Part shown: positions 8,755 through 16,143 of the stretch, piece after piece
Numbering within the stretch: the stretch's first letter is position 1
How the letters are laid out: every line of letters begins with the position of its first letter
DNA from: Subtercola boreus
Lineage (GTDB): Bacteria; Actinomycetota; Actinomycetes; Actinomycetales; Microbacteriaceae
Assembly: GCF_003399635.1 (NCBI RefSeq)
Contig: NZ_NBXB01000028.1
Span: 62,001 to 126,000 of the forward strand
Length of the DNA: 64,000 nucleotides
Direction: 5' to 3'
Translations under genes and position numbers: made by a program
Notes under the pieces: model-generated
The model's database searches: none
What the model was told of the DNA's origin: nothing
The model's input: only the letters and a program-made list of their open reading frames with translations

Positions 8755-9672
8755 ATGCCCCAGCCCTTCCTCGTCTCCGACGCCGTTGCGGATGCCCTGC
8801 AGCACGGTCGCCCCGTCGTCGCCCTCGAATCGACGATCATCTCGCACGGGCTCCCCCGCCCCCGCAACCTCGAGGCCGCGAAGGAGTTCGAGCAGATCCT
8901 GCGCGACACCGGCGTCACTCCGGCGACCATCGCGGTGCTCGACGGCATCCCCCGCATCGGGCTCGATGCCGACGGCGTGGCCCGCATCGCCAACGAGGAC
9001 ATGGTCAAGGCGAGCGTGCGCGATCTGCCGATCCTTGCTGCCAAGGGCATCAGCGGGGCGACGACGGTTGCCGCTACCGCGTACCTCGCGGGGAAGGCCG
9101 GAGTGCGCGTCTTCGCCACCGGCGGGCTCGGCGGTGTGCACCGGGGCGCCAACGCGACCTTCGACGAGTCGGCCGACCTCAGCTCGCTCGCCCTCGCCGG
9201 CGTCACCGTGGTCGCGGCGGGCGTCAAGAGCGTGCTCGACATCGCGGGCACCCTCGAACGGCTCGAGACCCTCAGCGTGCCGGTCGTCGGCTATCGCACC
9301 ACGAACTTCCCGAGCTTCTGGCTCACCGAGTCCGGCGAGCAGATCGACTGGTCTGTCGAGTCGCCCGCGGAGATCGCCCGGGTCATGCGGAGCCAGGACG
9401 CACTCGGCCACGGCCAGGGCATCATCGTGGCGAATCCCTTGCCGAGCGATCTGCAATGGGAGCCGGAGGAGCACGACCGGGTCCTGCTTGAAGCGCTGGC
9501 CGAAGCCGATGCGCAGGGCATCAGGGGCAAGGCCGTGACACCGTTCCTGCTGTCATACATCGTGGGAGCATCCGGTGGCCGGAGCCTCGAGGTCAACCTC
9601 GACATCGCGCGCAACAACGTGCGGCTCGCCGGCGAGATCGCGGGTGCGTGGAGCGCCCTCGCGCGTGAGTGA
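8755..9672 (+). CDS. psuG: Pseudouridine-5'-phosphate glycosidase
   Basis: A 305-residue PsuG/IndA family enzyme that reversibly cleaves pseudouridine 5'-phosphate to uracil and ribose 5-phosphate. Diagnostic blocks are VALESTIISHGLPRP (early), GISGATTVAATAYLAGKAG, RVFATGGLGGVHRGA, VVAAGVKSVLDI and the late TPFLLSYIVGASGG. The length is normal for the family. The next gene, a PfkB kinase, overlaps by 8 bp and supplies the preceding step (pseudouridine phosphorylation). The two therefore form a pseudouridine salvage or catabolism operon. The ATG at 8755 starts the conserved domain. The Shine-Dalgarno is weak (AGAAAGAT). Confidence 0.95.
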   Translation: MPQPFLVSDAVADALQHGRPVVALESTIISHGLPRPRNLEAAKEFEQILRDTGVTPATIAVLDGIPRIGLDADGVARIANEDMVKASVRDLPILAAKGISGATTVAATAYLAGKAGVRVFATGGLGGVHRGANATFDESADLSSLALAGVTVVAAGVKSVLDIAGTLERLETLSVPVVGYRTTNFPSFWLTESGEQIDWSVESPAEIARVMRSQDALGHGQGIIVANPLPSDLQWEPEEHDRVLLEALAEADAQGIRGKAVTPFLLSYIVGASGGRSLEVNLDIARNNVRLAGEIAGAWSALARE

Positions 9673-10648
9673 TGTGAATCCGCACGTGCGGGTCGTGATC
9701 GTCGGCGACGTGTTCGACGACATCATCGTGCGTCCCACCTCGGGCATCCGCACCGACACCGACACCCTCGCCAGCATCGAGCGCCGGGCGGGCGGTTCTG
9801 CCGCGAACACCGCCGCCTGGCTCGGCTCGCTCGGCACCCTCGTGGACTTCGTCGGTCGCACCAATGTCTCCGACACCGTTCGCCACGAGAACCTGCTGCG
9901 GGATTCCGGGGTGACGCCTCACCTCGCGGGCGAACTCGTGCTGCCGACCGGCACCATCGTGGTGATCGTCGAGGCGAACGACACCCGCACCATGCTCACG
10001 GAGAAAGGCGCGAACGTCGACACGTCGCCCTCTGACGTGACTGACAGGATGCTCGCCGCAGCAACCCATCTGCACTTCACGGGCTACACGTTGTTCAGCG
10101 GCCAGCCGGTCGACGGCTTCACCGACCTGGTGCGGCGCGCGAAAGCGCAGGGGGTCACCGTCTCGGTCGACCCGGGATCATCGGGCTTCATCGTCGACCA
10201 CGGCGTGACGGGTTTCCTACGGGCGGTGGAGGGTGTCGACATCCTGTTCCCGAACCTCGACGAGGGGCGCGAGCTCACCGGTCGGACGGATGCTGCGGGG
10301 ATCGTGGATGCCCTGGCCGAACACTTTCCCTTCGTCGCCCTGACACTCGGGCGCAGAGGCGCGCTGGTCGGGGCCGGAACCGGAGTCGACGCCCTGCGCA
10401 TCCCGATCTCGTGCGTGCCCGCAGAACCGCGGGACACCACGGGTGCCGGCGATGCCTTCGACGCGGGATTCCTTGCTGGGCTGTTCGACGGTCTCACTGC
10501 GTCGGACCGGCCGCTCGCGGCACGCGGCGAGACGTTGCGCGGGCAGCTCGAGCGGGCCGGCACGTCCGGTGTCGCTGCGGCTACACGTGCAATCGGGATC
10601 GTCGGGGCGCGGCCCGGCGGAGTGGTGCCGCACAACGCTCTCGGGTGA
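9665..10648 (+). CDS. PfkB family kinase, probable pseudouridine kinase
   Basis: A 327-residue ribokinase-fold protein. The N-terminal VVIVGDVFDDIIVRP and RAGGSAANTAAWLGSLG are PfkB signature 1. The C-terminal DTTGAGDAFDAGFLAGLF is signature 2, with the anion hole and catalytic Asp. The GTG start lies inside the last codons of psuG (8-bp overlap). An ATG further upstream at 9575 would read through psuG out of frame and is not credible. Substrate assignment to pseudouridine is an inference from coupling with psuG. Another ribose or sugar substrate is possible. Confidence 0.88.
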   Translation: MSDVNPHVRVVIVGDVFDDIIVRPTSGIRTDTDTLASIERRAGGSAANTAAWLGSLGTLVDFVGRTNVSDTVRHENLLRDSGVTPHLAGELVLPTGTIVVIVEANDTRTMLTEKGANVDTSPSDVTDRMLAAATHLHFTGYTLFSGQPVDGFTDLVRRAKAQGVTVSVDPGSSGFIVDHGVTGFLRAVEGVDILFPNLDEGRELTGRTDAAGIVDALAEHFPFVALTLGRRGALVGAGTGVDALRIPISCVPAEPRDTTGAGDAFDAGFLAGLFDGLTASDRPLAARGETLRGQLERAGTSGVAAATRAIGIVGARPGGVVPHNALG

Positions 10649-10668
10649 ACCGCCGGGCGTCAGCTCTG

Positions 10669-11247
10669 TCAGAAACCGCGGCGGAGCTCCGGCAGCCGGA
10701 TCGGTCGGCTCTTCGGCGGGAGCCCGTGCACCCGTTCGAGAGCCGGTTCGAGCTCGGAGAGCCACGCCTCGTAGCCGTCGGAGTTCAGATGCAGCCGGTC
10801 TGTCGTGTAGGCGGGGTTCAGCTCCCCGTCATCGAGCGCCAGAGCTGGCCAGAGGTCGAGATAGTGGGTGCGCACCGATGAGGCGAACTGCCAGATGTGC
10901 CGGTTGATGTCGCGGATCTGGGCCGCATATTCGTGGCCTCGCGGCATCACCGACTGCAGCAGGATTTCAGCGTCGGGCAACTCGTTCCGGAGCATGACCA
11001 GGATCGTCTCGATGTTCTGCACCACATGCTCGACGGAACGCCTCTTCGCCAGGTCGTTCGCTCCGATCAGCAACACGACGGTGCCGGGATTCACCGCGAC
11101 GACCTCGGCCAGTCTCTCCTTGACGCCGTCGGTCGTGTCGCCCGGAACACCCATGTTGTGCACGGTGTAGTCGCCGAAGTACTTCTGCCAGTCTGCGCCC
11201 GCCGTGAGACTATCGCCCAGAAAGACGATCGAGGGATTTTCGATCAT
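10669..11247 (-). CDS. SGNH/GDSL-type esterase or lipase
   Basis: A 192-residue SGNH hydrolase. Block I FLGDSLTAGADW contains the catalytic Ser, block III LLIGANDLAKR the Asn, and block V TTDRLHLNSDGYEAW the Asp-x-x-His pair. There is no signal peptide, so it acts in the cytoplasm. Its small size resembles TesA/acyl-esterase relatives, but the substrate is not predictable. GGAGG precedes the ATG at good spacing. It lies 22 bp after the SDR/DUF2867 gene on the same strand and is convergent with the PfkB kinase gene (20 bp apart). Confidence 0.88.
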   Translation of the reverse strand: MIENPSIVFLGDSLTAGADWQKYFGDYTVHNMGVPGDTTDGVKERLAEVVAVNPGTVVLLIGANDLAKRRSVEHVVQNIETILVMLRNELPDAEILLQSVMPRGHEYAAQIRDINRHIWQFASSVRTHYLDLWPALALDDGELNPAYTTDRLHLNSDGYEAWLSELEPALERVHGLPPKSRPIRLPELRRGF

Positions 11248-11269
11248 GTCCGCCTCCGTTGCCCGTTCG

Positions 11270-12898
11270 TCATAGTGTGTCAGCTGAGTCGGCCCTGTCG
11301 GCGGAATCGGCGGAATCAGCGGAATCGACAGAATCGGTCACGCCCGCACCCGCGGCGTCGGCCAGATCGGCCTTTTTCGTGGAAACCTTCTTCGTCGGCC
11401 CCGGATGCTCGTTCCTCCGCTCGGCCTCCCTCACCGCTGTCTCGGTGATGTGATTCGCCATCCCTGGGAAGATGAACCCGTGGAACGGCAGGATCGAGTA
11501 CCAGTACAACCTGCCGCCGAGCCCTCGGGGGAAGAACACCGCACGCTGGGTGTAACGCGAACCACCGCCCGCGCGCGGGGCGACGGTCAGCTCCAACCAG
11601 GCCCGACCCGGCACCTTCATCTCGGCGCGCAGGCGGAGGAAGCTGCCCCGCCTGATCCGCTCGACCCGCCAGAAATCGAGCGCGTCACCGGTGTGCAGGT
11701 GATCGGGGTTGCGGCGGCCGCGGCGGAGCCCGACTCCCCCGACGAGCTTGTCCATCCAGCCCCGCACCCCCCACGCAAGCGGGAACGAATACCAGCCGTT
11801 GTCGCCGCCGATACCCTCGATCACACGCCAGAGGTCGCCCGGACGGGCATCCGTCTCCCGCACCTGCACGTCGGTGTAGACGGTGTGACCCGCCCAGTCC
11901 GGGTCACTCGGCAGGTTGTCGCTCGGCGCGCCCTGCACGACGCTGTCCTGCCAGCTCGTCTCCACCTGCCCATCACGCATCTTGCCGAGGGCGAGTCGCA
12001 CAGCGCGGCGATAGCCGGTGAGCCCACCCTCCGGGTCGGGAATGTAGGCCTTGATGTCCTGTTCCTGGGCGACGCACTCGAACTGCAGCGACTCGATGAT
12101 CGGTACAGCGAGATTGCGCGGAATCGGCGAGACCAGGTTCACCCACTGTGACGCGAGCCACGGGGTGAGCACCGGCAGGGGCGCGATCGGACGCTGGTTG
12201 AGGCCCGCCTCCACCGCGTATCCGTTCATCATCTGCCCGTAGCGGAGGACATCGGGCCCGCCGATGTCGAATGTGCGGTTGAGGGTGTCGGAGACCCCTG
12301 CGGCGCCCAGAAGGTAGTGCAGCACGTCCCGAACTGCGATCGGCTGGATGAAGTTGCGCACCCACTTCGGCGCCGGCATGTACGGAAGAACCTCGGTGAG
12401 GTGACGGATCATCTCGAAGCTCGTCGACCCGGATCCGATCACGACGCCGGCCTGCAACGCGATCGTCGGAACGCCCGACTGGAGCAGGATGCTGCCCACC
12501 GCCGCACGCGAACGGAGATGCTGCGACAGTCTCTGGCCTTTCGGGTGCAGCCCGCCCAGGTAGACAATTCGCTTGACGTCGGCTTTCAGGGCGAGTTCTG
12601 CGACGTTGCGGGCCGAACTGAGCTCGGTACCGTCGAAGCTGCCCTTGCCGCCCATCGAGTGCACGAGGTAGTAGAGCACATCGACACCGTCGAACACACC
12701 CTGGTTCTCGAGCGACTCACGGTCGCTGAGGTCGCCCTGCACGATCTCGACCCTCGGGCCCCACGGCACGTCAGCCAGCTTCTGAGGTGAACGCACCAGA
12801 ACGCGCACTTTCCAGCCTGCTTCGAGCAGCCGCGGCACAAGTCGACCACCGATGTACCCCGTGGCGCCGGTCACGAGAGCGGTTCTGTCAGTAGTCAC
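11270..12898 (-). CDS. NAD(P)-binding SDR protein with DUF2867 C-terminal domain
   Basis: A 542-residue two-domain protein. Residues 1-300 form an atypical short-chain dehydrogenase with ALVTGATGYIGGRLVPRLLE at the N-terminus and YYLVHSMGG in the active-site region. Residues roughly 330-500 match the DUF2867 pattern (GDLWRVIEGIGGDNGWYSFP, RYTQRAVFFPRGLGGRLYWY), a START/SRPBCC-like ligand pocket. The function of this fusion is not established. It may act on a lipid or quinone-like molecule. The last about 20 residues are a low-complexity (S/R)AD repeat encoded by a 9-bp tandem repeat. GTG start. A probable operon with the downstream GDSL hydrolase. Confidence 0.85.
   Translation of the reverse strand: MTTDRTALVTGATGYIGGRLVPRLLEAGWKVRVLVRSPQKLADVPWGPRVEIVQGDLSDRESLENQGVFDGVDVLYYLVHSMGGKGSFDGTELSSARNVAELALKADVKRIVYLGGLHPKGQRLSQHLRSRAAVGSILLQSGVPTIALQAGVVIGSGSTSFEMIRHLTEVLPYMPAPKWVRNFIQPIAVRDVLHYLLGAAGVSDTLNRTFDIGGPDVLRYGQMMNGYAVEAGLNQRPIAPLPVLTPWLASQWVNLVSPIPRNLAVPIIESLQFECVAQEQDIKAYIPDPEGGLTGYRRAVRLALGKMRDGQVETSWQDSVVQGAPSDNLPSDPDWAGHTVYTDVQVRETDARPGDLWRVIEGIGGDNGWYSFPLAWGVRGWMDKLVGGVGLRRGRRNPDHLHTGDALDFWRVERIRRGSFLRLRAEMKVPGRAWLELTVAPRAGGGSRYTQRAVFFPRGLGGRLYWYSILPFHGFIFPGMANHITETAVREAERRNEHPGPTKKVSTKKADLADAAGAGVTDSVDSADSADSADRADSADTL
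11288..11338. repeat. 9-bp tandem repeat in the 3' end of the SDR/DUF2867 gene
   Basis: About five or six degenerate units of the type ATCGGCGGA encode the alternating Ser-Ala-Asp tail of the upstream-starting minus-strand protein. The period is a multiple of three, so copy-number changes would keep the frame and only alter tail length. Confidence 0.85.
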
Positions 12899-12954
12899 CC
12901 GTTCAGGGTACGCCGCTCGGCTGGGCGTTGGGAGAACCGGTGTGCCGATTCTGT

Positions 12955-12976
12955 GCGTGAGCGCCGGCGCGCACGC
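12955..12976. other. 22-bp near-perfect palindrome in the SDR gene upstream region
   Basis: GCGTGAGCGCC followed by GGCGCGCACGC is a palindrome with one mismatched pair. It lies about 57 bp upstream of the GTG start of the SDR/DUF2867 gene within the 224-bp spacer 12899-13122. It could be an operator or a stem-loop. I see no clear promoter hexamers next to it. Confidence 0.35.
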
Positions 12977-13122
12977 TGCCGCAGCTACTGCTGCCGCGCC
13001 CTGCGGGCTTGCCGTCGGATTGTTCGGTTCTGGATGCGCGTGGCTGGATCGGTGGTGCGGCCAGCCGAGGCGAGGCTCGGAATGCAGATAATTGGCTGAG
13101 GTGGCCGGGTGAGGGCATCGTT

Positions 13123-14634
13123 CTACCCGGTGTCGCTGTGATGATCATTTTGCAGACCCTCGCCTGATGAGTGGCCCATTGGCTTGTTGCCGGGTTTCAT
13201 CTGTCTGGCCCTGTTTTGTTGGCAGGGTCGGGGGGTTTGGTTCCAGTCGAGGGATTGGGGTGGGATGACGTGGGGGGTGCCGTTTCGGATGGTCAGTTTC
13301 CAGCGTGCTTTGTGCACGTTTGAGTGGTGGAAGTGGCAGAGCAGGGCCCCGTTGTCGAGATCGGTCAGCCCGCCGGTGTGGGTTGGGGATCGCCACCCGT
13401 CGACGTGGTGCGATTCGCACCAGGAGGGGGGTGCGTTGCAGCCTGGCCAGACACACCCGCCGTCCCGGGCGGCCAGGGCCCGGTTCTGTGCTGCGGTGAA
13501 CAGGCGTCGGGTCTTCCCGTGTTGGAGGACCTGCCCGTGCTCACCGAACAGGGTCGTGATGACATCCGCATGGCACAGCAGCGTCTCGACGGTGGTGTAG
13601 GGGACGGGTTCGGTGAGCCCGTCGATCCAGCCCACACCACGCCCGGAGGTGACGTCGTCGAGGGTGGCGTGCAGGTTCACAGTCGGTGCCGCACCGTTCA
13701 GTCGGGGCACCGTTGGGTCCTTCGCCCCCAGCTCGATCAGTTGCACAAGACCGTCGGCGCGCTTTTGCCCTGCAGTCCGGGTCTCTGCCGTTACAGCGTC
13801 ACCCAGCTCACCGGCGGCGTCTTCGCCGGTGGTGGCCGGGTCTGGTTGGAACGAGACGATCCGCGGGCTTGTGAACGGTTCGAGGGCGGCGCCGATGATC
13901 CCGGCCATCGGGGCGGACAACATCCCCGTGATGCGGGTCATCCCGGAACAGTGGGGTGTCAACGTCAAATACCGGCGTTCGTGCAGTTCTGCGTCGCGTG
14001 GTTCTGCGCCGTCGGGGTCGAGGTGCTCCTTGTACCGGATCGCGAGATCATCGACCTCACGCACCGAGTACCCGAACCCCGCGACGCGATCCTGCGCATA
14101 CGACACCAGCCCACCCTCAGCCTCCTCGACCTCCTCGGTGAACCCGACACGGGAAGCCACGTCGGTGAGGCGGCGGGTGATCATCTCCGCAACATCCACC
14201 CCAATATCGCCCCGCGCCAACGCCTCGGCGACGCGGGGGAACTGCGGCGGATTCGGCAGACCGACCACAGACATCGTCATGTGGGTGCGGGTTGCGAGCC
14301 GAAGGCGATCCTGAACCGTCCGCTTCGACGCCTGCGTCACCGTCTCCAGAAACAACTGCACAGACCGGAACCCCTGAGCCTTAGCCAACGCATCGTCGCC
14401 GTGCTCGACAGCAGACAAAGCCGCCACCTCCCCAGCCATCCGCACACGCAACCCATCAATGATCCGGCCCAACGACTCGACCTCCGCGGTAGCAGCCATC
14501 ACATCCTCGTCGGCAAGCCCGCAGGGCGCGGCAGCCCCACCACCAGACGGCGGCAGCACGCCCAACCCCTGGAGGGCATCCACCATTCCGTGCATCACCG
14601 AAGCAATGTCGAAGGAGGCGGCTGGCTGGTTCAT
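13123..14634 (-). CDS. DUF222 and HNH endonuclease domain protein (13E12 repeat family)
   Basis: A 503-residue protein of the actinobacterial DUF222-HNH family. The N-terminal two thirds is the helical DUF222 region (VESLGRIIDGLRVRMAGEVA, RRLTDVASRVGF). The C-terminus has an HNH nuclease motif, with CVWPGCNAPPSWCESHHVDG and then GGLTDLDNGALLCHFHHSNVH near residues 385-440. Both zinc Cys pairs and the HH/N/H residues are present. Members are multicopy in actinobacterial genomes and related to the mycobacterial REP13E12 elements; their role is unproven. The DNA is less GC-rich than its neighbours at its 3' end. The ATG at 14634 is preferred over an in-frame TTG at 14646. Confidence 0.9.
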   Translation of the reverse strand: MNQPAASFDIASVMHGMVDALQGLGVLPPSGGGAAAPCGLADEDVMAATAEVESLGRIIDGLRVRMAGEVAALSAVEHGDDALAKAQGFRSVQLFLETVTQASKRTVQDRLRLATRTHMTMSVVGLPNPPQFPRVAEALARGDIGVDVAEMITRRLTDVASRVGFTEEVEEAEGGLVSYAQDRVAGFGYSVREVDDLAIRYKEHLDPDGAEPRDAELHERRYLTLTPHCSGMTRITGMLSAPMAGIIGAALEPFTSPRIVSFQPDPATTGEDAAGELGDAVTAETRTAGQKRADGLVQLIELGAKDPTVPRLNGAAPTVNLHATLDDVTSGRGVGWIDGLTEPVPYTTVETLLCHADVITTLFGEHGQVLQHGKTRRLFTAAQNRALAARDGGCVWPGCNAPPSWCESHHVDGWRSPTHTGGLTDLDNGALLCHFHHSNVHKARWKLTIRNGTPHVIPPQSLDWNQTPRPCQQNRARQMKPGNKPMGHSSGEGLQNDHHSDTG

Positions 14635-14753
14635 GCTCCAAGTCAAACACCAACCACTGACATTCCCTCAGTAAATCAGGGGCCTGGCAGGTCGAAATTC
14701 AAAACTCTCAGAAAGGAATTTCCCGCCCTGTCGCACGAGAGGATTGGAGCATG
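14632..14753. promoter_or_regulatory. Divergent spacer with mirrored start sites and an internal inverted repeat
   Basis: The HNH and GNAT genes diverge here. Both begin with the identical ten bases TTGGAGCATG, giving a perfect inverted repeat (14632-14641 and 14744-14753) that covers ribosome-binding bases and start codon of each gene. Inside the spacer, GAAATTC (14694-14700) and GAATTTC (14716-14722) form a second perfect inverted repeat with a 15-nt AT-rich centre, placed as an operator would be. Confidence 0.5.
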
Positions 14754-15278
14754 CTGCCCCATGATCTCGGCGATGGATTCGATCTCGTGCCGCGTGACCT
14801 TTCGACCGTCGACGAGATGCTCGCGCTGACCTTCGCCAACCTGGTACGGCTGCGCGAATGGGAACAGTGGGCTCAGGGCGAGCAGACCCGCGAGGGTCTC
14901 GTGCGCTACACCGAGGCGCTCATGGCCGACGCAGTGGCTGGCCGACACATCCCGACGGTTCTGCGATTCAACGGCAGGCCCATCGGGTCTGTGACGTGCC
15001 GCATCGACCGGCAGCAGAGCGTTGCCGAACTGGGCTACTGGATCGACGCAGCGTTCGAAGGCCGTGGTGTCGTCACCCGGGCCTGCCGGGCGATCCTCGA
15101 AGAGCTCGAAGTGCAGGGCGTCGCCCGGGCGGAGATCCACGCGGCAACCGGCAACGATCGCAGCCGGCATGTCGCAGAGCGGCTCGGCTTCACACTCGAG
15201 AGAGTGCGCCCGAAGTCGTTCCCGGTCGCCGGGGCGCGGCACGACCTGGCGATCTACGTTCTGGAACTGCCCGGCTGA
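14751..15278 (+). CDS. GNAT family N-acetyltransferase (RimJ/RimL type)
   Basis: A 175-residue acetyltransferase. The core RQQSVAELGYWIDAAFEGRG is the strand beta-4/acetyl-CoA loop region of RimL-like enzymes. It is followed by VVTRACRAILEEL and by ATGNDRSRHVAERLGFTLER, the typical N-x-x-S-x-x-V-x-E-x-L-GF motif. Acceptor unknown; family members modify ribosomal protein N-termini, small molecules or antibiotics. GAGAGG eight bases before the ATG supports the start. It is divergent from the DUF222-HNH gene and convergent with the degenerate aldehyde dehydrogenase gene (4 bp apart). Confidence 0.88.
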   Translation: MLPHDLGDGFDLVPRDLSTVDEMLALTFANLVRLREWEQWAQGEQTREGLVRYTEALMADAVAGRHIPTVLRFNGRPIGSVTCRIDRQQSVAELGYWIDAAFEGRGVVTRACRAILEELEVQGVARAEIHAATGNDRSRHVAERLGFTLERVRPKSFPVAGARHDLAIYVLELPG

Positions 15279-15282
15279 CCGC

Positions 15283-16143
15283 TCAGATCAACGACTTCGT
15301 GTGCCACACCGTCTTCGTCTCGGTGAATCCGACGATGCGGGCAAGCGACGGCGCAGCCGCATCCGAACCCTGCTCGGGCGGGAACACGCGCTTGAGGGTC
15401 TCGGCTGCGTCGATCTGCAGTTGCACCCAGTCCAGCGCACCAGCGCCGACGAGGTCCAGCGCGTTCACGTCGGCGTGCGAGGCGAGCCACGGCGCAATCT
15501 CGGCGGGTGAGCCGGTCAGGATGTTCACTACACCGCCGGGAACATCGCTCGTTGCCAGCACCTCAGCCAGGCTGATCGCGGAGAGCGGCAGCCGTTCGGC
15601 CGCGATGACGACGACGGTGTTTCCGGCGACGAGGGCCGGTGCTACGGCGCTGATGAACCCAACCAGTGACGAATCCTGGGGGGCGACGATCGCCACGACA
15701 CCGGTCGGTTCCGGCACCGAGATGTTGAAGTAGGGGCCCGAGACCGCATTAGCGTTGCCCGCGACCTGAACGTACTTGTCGGCCCATCCGGCGTACCAGA
15801 TCCAGCGGTCGATGGCTTCGTCGACCTGGGCCGTCGCAGCCGCAGCCGACACGCCTTCGGAGCGCACGATCTCATCGACGAACTGGGCCCGGCGGCCTTC
15901 GAGCAGTTCGGCGATCCGGTAGAGCACCTGTCCGCGGTTGTAGCCGGTGGCCTTTGACCAGCCGGAGACGGCAGCGCGCGCGGCGACCACCGCATCACGG
16001 GCATCCTTGCGGGATGCGTGCGCGGCATTCGCGAGGAACTCCCCCGAGGCGTCCACGATCTCGTACACGCGCCCGGATTCGCTCCGCGGGAACTTGCCGC
16101 CGATGTAGAGCTTGTAGGTCTTCGGCACGGCGAGGTGGCTCAT
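15283..16143 (-). CDS. Truncated, non-catalytic aldehyde dehydrogenase paralogue
   Basis: A 286-residue protein with only the NAD-binding half of an aldehyde dehydrogenase. Recognisable parts are YKLYIGGKFPRSESGRVYEI, the EAIDRWIWYAGWADKYVQVA region, and PALVAGNTVVVIAAERLPLS. The usual protein is about 480-500 residues. Here the catalytic Cys domain and the Glu of the LELGG motif are absent, and the position of LELGG is replaced by ALDLVGAGALDWVQ. It starts inside the stop of the full-length enzyme (ATGA), so it is co-translated with it and may be a partner or regulatory subunit. The reading frame is clean, arguing against simple decay. Confidence 0.85.
   Translation of the reverse strand: MSHLAVPKTYKLYIGGKFPRSESGRVYEIVDASGEFLANAAHASRKDARDAVVAARAAVSGWSKATGYNRGQVLYRIAELLEGRRAQFVDEIVRSEGVSAAAATAQVDEAIDRWIWYAGWADKYVQVAGNANAVSGPYFNISVPEPTGVVAIVAPQDSSLVGFISAVAPALVAGNTVVVIAAERLPLSAISLAEVLATSDVPGGVVNILTGSPAEIAPWLASHADVNALDLVGAGALDWVQLQIDAAETLKRVFPPEQGSDAAAPSLARIVGFTETKTVWHTKSLI

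Noticed and set aside
15283-16143. Calling the short aldehyde dehydrogenase a pseudogene
   Set aside because: The frame is intact, it starts with a coupled ATGA overlap, and its length matches a discrete half-protein. Degenerate function is more likely than decay.
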